From NCBI GenBank assembly GCA_031290635.1, contig JAITNE010000170.1:1-8085 (forward strand): 8,085 nucleotides of DNA. The letters are read 5' to 3'. The notes beneath the pieces are model-generated. The model was not told the origin of the DNA and searched no databases. It saw nothing but the letters and a program-made list of their open reading frames with translations. The translations under genes were made by a program, and so were the position numbers. How positions within the stretch are numbered: the stretch's first letter is position 1; each line of letters starts with the position of its first letter. Positions 1 to 4,699 of this stretch are shown one piece after another. Origin of the DNA: Tannerella sp. (lineage in GTDB: Bacteria > Bacteroidota > Bacteroidia > Bacteroidales > Tannerellaceae).

Positions 1-29
1 TTGAGAGTTGAGAATTGAGAATTGAGAAT
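1..29 (-). repeat. Left arm of the ATTCTCAATT inverted repeat
   Basis: Read on the minus strand, this is about three tandem units of ATTCTCA. It matches the right arm at 421-449 except at three positions. The second to fourth units are in phase (TTGAGAA every 7 bp), so it is itself a short tandem repeat. It starts at the first base of the window, so its outer edge is unknown. Confidence 0.75.
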
Positions 30-30
30 G

Positions 31-55
31 AAATAAATAAATAAACAAATAAATT
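31..55 (+). repeat. AAAT tetranucleotide-rich spacer
   Basis: An almost pure run of AAAT/AAAC units lies between the left repeat and the ATG at 56. It has no Shine-Dalgarno-like purine box and no TAnnTTTG box. Such A-rich stretches before starts are normal in Bacteroidota and probably help ribosome loading. A run of short repeats can also vary in length by slippage. Confidence 0.5.
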
Positions 56-421
56 ATGAAAGAGAATATTGTAAAGGAGAAATCGTATGCTTTCGCTTTG
101 AGGGTGATAAAGGCATACAAATTTTTATCGAACGAACATCGCGAATTTGTTTTATCGAAACAAATGCTGCGTAGCGGAACATCCATAGGCGCACTGATAA
201 TGGAAGCCGAACACGCCCAATCGACCGCCGATTTCATCAACAAAATGAATATTGCGCTCAAGGAAGCCAATGAAACCGAATATTGGCTATCGCTATTAAA
301 AGACAGCGACTATATGGACGAAAAGAGTTTTGTATCTATTCACCACGACTGCGATGAATTGATACGTTTATTGGTCAGTATTGTAAAAACTACTAAAGAT
401 AAACATGGAAGCAAAAAATAA
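56..421 (+). CDS. Four-helix-bundle protein, S23/IVP (23S rRNA intervening sequence) family
   Basis: This 121-residue cytosolic protein has the usual size of the family. It shows the family pattern: a first helix (about 8-30), then a FVLSKQMLRSGTSIGA stretch (about 31-46) matching the typical F-L-x-Q-x-x-R-[SA]-x-x-S-I core, an E-A (usually N-I-x-E-A/E-G) turn, a DFINKMNIALKEANE helix (about 59-73), and a C-terminal helix rich in L, I and V (about 84-110). The fold is a helical bundle that forms oligomers. Relatives include the Avd accessory protein of diversity-generating retroelements, but no reverse transcriptase or template repeat is visible here. No molecular function is established for the stand-alone proteins. 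The ATG at 56 is chosen because it is preceded by an A-rich tract, and an earlier ATG at 28 is closed after two codons. The last 17 bp overlap the predicted start of the response regulator. Family assignment is firm; function is unknown. Confidence 0.85.
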   Translation: MKENIVKEKSYAFALRVIKAYKFLSNEHREFVLSKQMLRSGTSIGALIMEAEHAQSTADFINKMNIALKEANETEYWLSLLKDSDYMDEKSFVSIHHDCDELIRLLVSIVKTTKDKHGSKK

Positions 422-1058
422 TTCTCAATTATCAATTCTCAATTCTCCATTGAGAGTAGCGATAGTTGACGACCACAAGTTAGTGGTTGAGGGTTTGGAG
501 AAGCTTATCAACGAATCGGAGATAGCGCAAGTAAGCGGTAAGGCATATTCGGTTGCGGGATGTTGGCAGCTGTTGAAGGATGAGCCGCCGGAAGTTTTGT
601 TGCTCGACATCAGTTTGCCCGACGGCAGCGGTATAGACCTGTGTCCGCAGATCAAAGCCCGTTACCCGTCAGTCAATATACTGATGCTGACAAGTTATTC
701 CGACCATACCATCATTACGCACCTGCTGGGCAACGGCGCATCGGGTTACGTATTGAAGAATGCCATGCCTGAAGAAGTCATTGAAGGCATCAGCACGGTA
801 GCCTCCGGCAAACAGTTCTTGTGCGAAGAAGTTGACCTGCTGCTGAAAAATCATATCAGTAAGCCATTGGAACTGACCCGTCGCGAGTGTGAATTGCTGC
901 GATTGATAGTCGAAGATTGTTCAAACATCGAGATAGCCGATAAAATGTGTCTCGGCTATGAAACCATCAAAAGCTACCGCAAAAACCTGTATGTCAAACT
1001 AAATGCCCACAATACCGGACAGTTAGTAAAGAAAGCCTTGGCGCTGAAGTTGGTGTAA
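405..1058 (+). CDS. NarL/FixJ-family two-component response regulator (REC + LuxR-type HTH)
   Basis: This 217-residue cytoplasmic transcription factor would be phosphorylated by a sensor kinase, which is not in the window. The receiver domain covers about residues 16-130: acidic pair D22-D23 in VAIVDDH, phospho-acceptor D68 in LLLDISLPD, T96 in LMLTSY, and K118 in YVLKNA. The LuxR-type DNA-binding domain is at about 156-212 (LTRRECELLRLI, then NIEIADKM and the recognition helix YETIKSYRKNLYVKLN). All core REC residues are present, so it should be active. The start is uncertain. The ATG at 405 overlaps the upstream gene and adds 15 residues before the conserved LRVAIVDDH, mostly encoded by the right repeat. 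A TTG at 450 would start the protein exactly at the REC domain, as in most relatives. A cognate kinase may lie left of the window, perhaps separated by the S23 cassette. The target genes are unknown. Confidence 0.9.
   Translation: MEAKNNSQLSILNSPLRVAIVDDHKLVVEGLEKLINESEIAQVSGKAYSVAGCWQLLKDEPPEVLLLDISLPDGSGIDLCPQIKARYPSVNILMLTSYSDHTIITHLLGNGASGYVLKNAMPEEVIEGISTVASGKQFLCEEVDLLLKNHISKPLELTRRECELLRLIVEDCSNIEIADKMCLGYETIKSYRKNLYVKLNAHNTGQLVKKALALKLV
421..449 (+). repeat. Right arm of the ATTCTCAATT inverted repeat
   Basis: About three to four units of ATTCTCA/ATTATCA, complementary to 1-29 with only three non-identical positions, one of which would be a G-U pair in RNA. It begins at the last base of the S23 gene stop codon and lies inside the reading frame of the response regulator, where it is read as SQLSILNS. 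Confidence 0.8.
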
Positions 1059-1065
1059 GAGGGGG

Positions 1066-1077
1066 CAATTCTCAATT
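1066..1077 (+). repeat. Short third copy of the ATTCTCAATT repeat
   Basis: CAATTCTCAATT lies 7 bp after the response regulator stop codon, in the same orientation as the right arm at 421-449. It ends 7 bp before the -7 box of the next operon. It is short enough to be chance, but it is the same unusual unit and lies exactly at a gene border, where such repeats usually sit. Confidence 0.45.
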
Positions 1078-1084
1078 TATTTTG

Positions 1085-1092
1085 TACCTTTG
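1085..1092 (+). promoter_or_regulatory. Bacteroidota-type -7 box (TACCTTTG) for the NagB-like/transporter operon
   Basis: TACCTTTG followed by C matches the Bacteroidota -7 consensus TAnnTTTG perfectly and lies 32 bp before the ATG at 1125, which implies a short leader of about 25 nt. No TTTG-like -33 box is found 19-21 bp upstream; that place is a G run at 1061-1065. The promoter may therefore be weak or activator-dependent. The gap from the response regulator stop to the next start is only 66 bp and no terminator is seen, so read-through from upstream is possible. Confidence 0.6.
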
Positions 1093-1124
1093 CGGCCTCA
1101 AAAATCAGTAAAAGTAAAAAGTAT

Positions 1125-3119
1125 ATGAGAAATAATTTGAGTTCGCTTATAACTCTGACGCGCATATCCGAGAAATATTATAAGCCTGAGAATGCGTATG
1201 ATTACAGTGTGTTGACACGTTTTGAGAGGATTCCGACGCATATCCATGCGACAATGGATGAGGCTTCGCACGAAATTGCGAGCGAGATAGCTAATGAGAT
1301 TCGCGAGAAACAGAAGGCAAAGAAGAAATTCGTGCTTGCTCTGCCCGGAGGTCGCTCGCCGCATCCTGTCTTTCAGCATCTGGTGAACATTCATGAGAAC
1401 GAGAAACTGAGTTTCAAGAACGTAACAGTTTTTTTGTTGTATGAGTTCTTTCCGCTTGTCAACAGCGAGAACAGCAACCTCTATCACATCAAGGAAGCCT
1501 TCCTCAATCACGTTGACGTCCCCGAAAGCAATATATTTTATCCCGATGGCTTTATGAATAAGGAAGGCATCTATGATTTCTGTCGCTCTTACGAACAGCA
1601 AATCAAGACTGCGGGAGGCATCGACTATATGCTGCTCGGCATAGGTTTGGCGGGGACAATAGGCTTGAACAGCGCAGGCGCTACGATGAGTTCGCGTACG
1701 CATTTAGTGATGATGGACAACACTTCGCGCAAGGAAACGGCGCAGTTATTCAGTTCGATTGAGAATGTACCCGCAGGAGTTATCACAATGGGCATCGGCA
1801 CTATCATGGAAGCGAAAAAGATCGTGCTTATATCCTGGGGTGAGAGCAAGGCTGGAATCATCAATAAGACTGTCGAAGGCTCGGTTTCGGATGCGCTGCC
1901 GGCTACCAGCCTGCAGTATCACGAGAATGCAAAAGTGGTTATCGACCTGTCGTCCGCCTACAATCTGACGCGCATCAGTCACCCGTGGTTAGTTACTAAC
2001 TGCGAGTGGGACAACCAACTTATCCGCCGTGCGATAGTATGGCTCTGTCAGGTTACGCAGAAGCCCATCCTCAAACTAACTAACAAGGATTACAGCGAGA
2101 ACGGACTTGCCGAGCTGTTGGCAACCTACGGTTCGGCATACATAGTGAACATCAACATATTTAATGATATACAGCATACTATCACCGGTTGGCCGGGAGG
2201 TAAGCCTAATGCTGATGACACTAACCGTCCGGAACGCGCTGAGCCTTTTCCTAAGAAAGTGATAATCTTCAGTCCGCATCCCGATGACGACGTGATTTCA
2301 ATGGGAGGGACTTTCCGCCGCCTGTGCGACCAGAAACATGATGTGCACGTGGTTTACCAGACTTCCGGAAATATAGCCGTCGGCAATGAGGAAGTAGTGC
2401 GTTACTGCGAGTATCTGCGTGACGTCAGCAAGCAATATGCCCCTAAAGATAAGGAGGATAAATTACGGTTGAAGGCCGAGCAGATCATCCGTTATCTGCG
2501 TTACGAAAAGAAAGATGACAGTGCGCCAGAGCATCCCGACGTACTATTTATGAAAGGTACTATTCGACGCGAGGAGGCTCGTCATGCAAGTCGTTATTCA
2601 GGTATCAAGGATGAGAATATTCATTTCCTCGATCTTCCTTTCTACGAGACCGGTTTAGTGAAGAAGAATCCCCTGAGTGAGCAAGACGTAAAGATCATAA
2701 AAAGCCTGTTATTGAAAATCAAGCCTGACGAGATATTTGTTGCAGGCGACCTGGCCGATCCGCACGGAACTCACAAGGTATGCCTCGACGCTGCCCTGGC
2801 TGCCATCCACGAGTTCAGGAATCATGCGTGGATGAAGAAGTGCCGCGTTTGGATGTATCGCGGAGCGTGGGCGGAATGGGAGATGGATCATATAGAGATG
2901 GCTGTACCTATCAGTCCGGAAGAGTTAAGACACAAGCGCAACGCTATCCTCAAACATCAGTCGCAGGCGGAGAGCGCTCCATTCCTTGGCGACGACGAGC
3001 GGTTATTCTGGCAACGTGCAGAAGACCGTAACCGCGCGACTGCCGAATTATACAAGCAACTCGGATTGGCTTCCTACGAGGCTATAGAAGCTTTTGTCCG
3101 TTACAGACCGATAGAGTAG
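1125..3119 (+). CDS. Glucosamine-6-phosphate deaminase (NagB)-like domain fused to a PIG-L/LmbE-type deacetylase domain
   Basis: This 664-residue cytosolic protein has two domains and the length of Bacteroides proteins usually named NagB-like. Residues about 45-285 follow the NagB/sugar-phosphate isomerase fold: LALPGGRSP (71-79, phosphate loop), FKNVTVF, HVDVPESNI, SSRTHLVM and TMGIGTIMEAKKIVLI (221-236). The positions of the catalytic residues of E. coli NagB are changed: D72 is Y106, D141 is A176, H143 is T178 and E148 is S183. This domain is therefore unlikely to be a normal deaminase and may bind or sense a sugar phosphate. Residues about 378-600 form a PIG-L/LmbE domain with the metal motif PHPDDD (H385, D388) and the DPHGTHK motif (H547, H550). 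This domain looks catalytically complete and probably removes an acetyl group from an N-acetylated amino-sugar-like substrate. The ATG at 1125 is the only sensible start. The downstream transporter begins 2 bp after the stop. Calling it plain NagB would overstate its function. Confidence 0.88.
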   Translation: MRNNLSSLITLTRISEKYYKPENAYDYSVLTRFERIPTHIHATMDEASHEIASEIANEIREKQKAKKKFVLALPGGRSPHPVFQHLVNIHENEKLSFKNVTVFLLYEFFPLVNSENSNLYHIKEAFLNHVDVPESNIFYPDGFMNKEGIYDFCRSYEQQIKTAGGIDYMLLGIGLAGTIGLNSAGATMSSRTHLVMMDNTSRKETAQLFSSIENVPAGVITMGIGTIMEAKKIVLISWGESKAGIINKTVEGSVSDALPATSLQYHENAKVVIDLSSAYNLTRISHPWLVTNCEWDNQLIRRAIVWLCQVTQKPILKLTNKDYSENGLAELLATYGSAYIVNINIFNDIQHTITGWPGGKPNADDTNRPERAEPFPKKVIIFSPHPDDDVISMGGTFRRLCDQKHDVHVVYQTSGNIAVGNEEVVRYCEYLRDVSKQYAPKDKEDKLRLKAEQIIRYLRYEKKDDSAPEHPDVLFMKGTIRREEARHASRYSGIKDENIHFLDLPFYETGLVKKNPLSEQDVKIIKSLLLKIKPDEIFVAGDLADPHGTHKVCLDAALAAIHEFRNHAWMKKCRVWMYRGAWAEWEMDHIEMAVPISPEELRHKRNAILKHQSQAESAPFLGDDERLFWQRAEDRNRATAELYKQLGLASYEAIEAFVRYRPIE

Positions 3120-3121
3120 TG

Positions 3122-4009
3122 ATGCTGAGATTCCTGAAAGATTGGATGCTGCCGATAGCAATGATTACAGGTGCGCTGAACCAAAGTTGGATCAGTCGCC
3201 TGTCTTTCATTACGCCCTATCTTATTTTTGTGATGTTGCTGTTGACGTTCTGCAAGATTTCAATCAAGGAGATACGTTTCCATCCGGCGCACTTACGGCT
3301 GTTAATCATTCAGCTGGCAGGCAGCATCGGCGTTTACTTTGCGATTTTGCCGTTTGATCCTGTTGCGGCGCAGGGCGCTATGCTGTGCATGATTACTCCT
3401 ACAGCGACTGCGGCGGCTGTTATCACAGGAATGCTTGGAGGTAATGTAGGTTTCCTGACGGCGTATCTTTTATTTTGTAACGTGGCTGTAGCTATCGCGG
3501 CGCCGGTGTATTTTTCGTTGACGGGCGTTAATCCCGAGATGCCATTCCTTGTTTCTGTGTTTTACATTTGTCGGAAGGTGTTTCCGTTGCTTATACTTCC
3601 TTTGTTGCTGGCGCACTTGATAAACCTGTTGACGCCAAACGTCAGGCGGGTGATGCTTGCGGCGCCGCAGTTGACCTTTTATCTTTGGGCGGCGGCGTTG
3701 ACCATAGTAACAGGCGTTACGGTCAATAAATTGGTCGAGAACCGGAGTGAGGATTACGGCACGGAAATCAGATTGCTGGTTGTGTCGCTGGTGTTGTGTT
3801 GCTTGCAGTTTTTTTGGGGTCGGCGCATTGGCAGGCGGTACGGCGATCCGGTTTCGGCGGGGCAAGGTCTGGGGCAGAAGAACACCATACTTGCTATTTG
3901 GATGGCGCAATCATACCTCAATCCCCTCACAGCTTTGGCGCCGGCCGGTTACATCCTGTGGCAAAACATCATAAATTCCTGGCAACTGTATAAGTTCAGA
4001 GCCAAATGA
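3122..4009 (+). CDS. BASS-family transporter (bile acid:sodium symporter-like)
   Basis: This inner-membrane protein of 295 residues has about nine or ten hydrophobic segments (roughly 10-28, 31-47, 60-80, 84-104, 110-135, 143-170, 180-202, 217-234 and 255-285). Two conserved BASS features are visible: the ITPTATAAAVITGMLGGNV stretch (from about residue 91), typical of the first discontinuous helix of the fold, and GQGLGQKNTILAIW (from about 247), matching the second crossover. In well-studied sodium-coupled members the second motif carries an acidic residue (E-x-G-x-Q-N). Here that place is a glutamine, so sodium coupling is uncertain. The substrate cannot be read from the sequence; family members carry bile acids, organic acids and other small anions. 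The ATG at 3122 starts 2 bp after the upstream stop. A GTG at 3119 overlapping that stop would add one residue. The close spacing indicates an operon with translational coupling, so the substrate may be related to the deacetylase. Confidence 0.85.
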   Translation: MLRFLKDWMLPIAMITGALNQSWISRLSFITPYLIFVMLLLTFCKISIKEIRFHPAHLRLLIIQLAGSIGVYFAILPFDPVAAQGAMLCMITPTATAAAVITGMLGGNVGFLTAYLLFCNVAVAIAAPVYFSLTGVNPEMPFLVSVFYICRKVFPLLILPLLLAHLINLLTPNVRRVMLAAPQLTFYLWAAALTIVTGVTVNKLVENRSEDYGTEIRLLVVSLVLCCLQFFWGRRIGRRYGDPVSAGQGLGQKNTILAIWMAQSYLNPLTALAPAGYILWQNIINSWQLYKFRAK

Positions 4010-4203
4010 ACCGAAAATGGTCGATAGCCCTTTACTGTTCGTGTCAAAGCTAAGTTTGTAATGAGTGTGTTATTGAATATTAATGGAATTTAATAATAAC
4101 ATATTCGAGAAACACTACCTTCGCTAATTATCCATTCTAATACCGTTAAACACACATCTCCCTTTTTGTACATCATAAAAAAAATTAATTTTATTGAGAT
4201 ACA
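4010..4203. other. AT-rich intergenic region without recognised gene
   Basis: No convincing reading frame is present on either strand. An AT-only hairpin can be drawn (4070-4078 with 4088-4096, 9 bp including one G-U, 9-nt loop), but it lacks a GC core and a T tract, so it is a poor terminator candidate. The TACCTTCG at 4116-4123 resembles a -7 box with one mismatch but has no partner at the -33 position. The 3' end of the transporter transcript is otherwise unexplained. Confidence 0.4.
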
Positions 4204-4235
4204 TTTGGTGGTCTCGAATAAAATACGTACCTTTG
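4204..4235 (+). promoter_or_regulatory. Canonical Bacteroidota promoter (TTTG - 20 bp - TACCTTTG)
   Basis: The -33 box TTTG at 4204-4207 and the -7 box TACCTTTG at 4228-4235 are separated by exactly 20 bp, the usual spacing for the primary sigma factor of this phylum, with a C after the -7 box as is common. Transcription would start near 4242. It faces the large secreted-protein gene, which implies a leader of about 455 nt. Confidence 0.8.
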
Positions 4236-4241
4236 CACTCG

Positions 4242-4699
4242 AAAATGAAAAGAAAACGTTTACAAGTGTATTTTGCTTCGACTACTACGGAGGTTCTTCA
4301 ACGGAAACTCTTTGTCGCAAGGAAAGCATACACATCCGGAGGCCTGCAAAGCATGTTTTGACAACGGCTCAGGCTAAGCAGAGGTCGCTACAGCATTTTA
4401 GATGACTGCTACGACACAGTGCAGACAGGCACATCAGAGATGCTACATTCTCTTACGAGCCTTGCAATCGGATCTTATTTATTTACTAACAGGTGGTTAA
4501 GCTCAGCGCATGATCATTTACTGTTTACTTCCACACGTCTGTCATACAGGCGCAGGAAACGTTTTTGTTTTGTCGCCTCCGGCAAGTCGGACGAGCTTGG
4601 GGATCAATCGGCAGTTGAGTGTAGTCGTCCGGTGTATTTGAAATGAAATTTTTAATTAATAGATATATGATGAATTTTAGTTTAACAAAAAAACAAAAA
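4242..4699 (+). other. Long leader of unknown function upstream of the secreted-protein gene
   Basis: About 458 nt separate the expected transcription start from the preferred start codon. The segment is less AT-rich than the DNA on either side and has no recognised coding content. One frame runs from an ATG at 4245 to a stop at 4644-4646, broken only by a TGA at 4359-4361. The encoded peptide is rich in S, R, L and T and resembles no known family. Complementary pieces are CCGGAGGC (4336-4343) with GCCTCCGG (4575-4582), and AAAACGTTT (4253-4261) with AAACGTTTT (4557-4565). They cross rather than nest, so both cannot form in a simple stem. No riboswitch class was recognised by eye. Options are a structured regulatory leader, a decayed small gene, or a coupled leader peptide. 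Confidence 0.4.
4588..4631 (+). other. Hairpin in the leader close to the start region
   Basis: CGGACGA (4588-4594) is the exact reverse complement of TCGTCCG (4625-4631), giving a 7-bp GC-rich stem with a 30-nt loop. It ends 12 nt before the first in-frame ATG of the large gene (4643). There is no T tract directly after it, so it is not a good intrinsic terminator. It could influence translation start or mRNA stability. A 7-bp match within 45 nt may also be chance. Confidence 0.35.

Larger units (their letters stand above)
1..449 (+). mobile_element. Inverted-repeat-flanked unit carrying a four-helix-bundle (S23/IVP) gene
   Basis: The S23-family gene at 56-421 sits between a left repeat at 1-29 and a right repeat at 421-449 in opposite orientation. 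Pairing base 1 with 449 and base 29 with 421 gives 26 Watson-Crick pairs of 29 and one G-U pair. If transcribed, the two ends could form one long stem with the whole gene in the loop. Known for the family: S23 ORFs were first described inside 23S rRNA intervening sequences, which are also bounded by complementary ends. Inference: this is a discrete, possibly mobile or formerly mobile, cassette that landed next to the response regulator. No transposase and no target-site duplication are visible, and the left border may continue before the window. It could also be two independent copies of a dispersed repeat. Confidence 0.4.

Noticed and set aside
1..29. CRISPR array
   Set aside because: The repeated unit is only 7 bp, in direct tandem without unique spacers, and no cas gene is present.
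1..449. Diversity-generating retroelement
   Set aside because: The S23 protein is related to Avd, but no reverse transcriptase, template repeat or variable repeat is present.
1430..1437. T7 run in the NagB-like gene as a frameshift site (a similar run occurs at 7234-7240)
   Set aside because: Both reading frames continue normally through the runs and the family motifs on both sides stay in frame.
1098..1703. 201-codon open frame on the minus strand
   Set aside because: It lies fully opposite the well-supported NagB-like gene and its translation shows no family pattern. It is a shadow frame.
3470..3910. 146-codon open frame on the minus strand
   Set aside because: The product is dominated by R, Q, H and K, as expected from the antisense of a hydrophobic membrane protein gene. 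The plus-strand transporter explains the region.
4070..4096. Intrinsic terminator after the transporter gene
   Set aside because: The possible stem consists of A-T pairs and one G-U only, and no T tract follows it.
4359..4361. Recoded TGA (selenocysteine or glycine) joining the two parts of the leader frame
   Set aside because: No family similarity on either side, no recognised selenocysteine element, and the other genes in the window use the standard code.
4321..4640. RNase P RNA, tmRNA or another housekeeping RNA in the leader
   Set aside because: The conserved core motifs of these RNAs were not found, and the leader runs directly into a coding gene.
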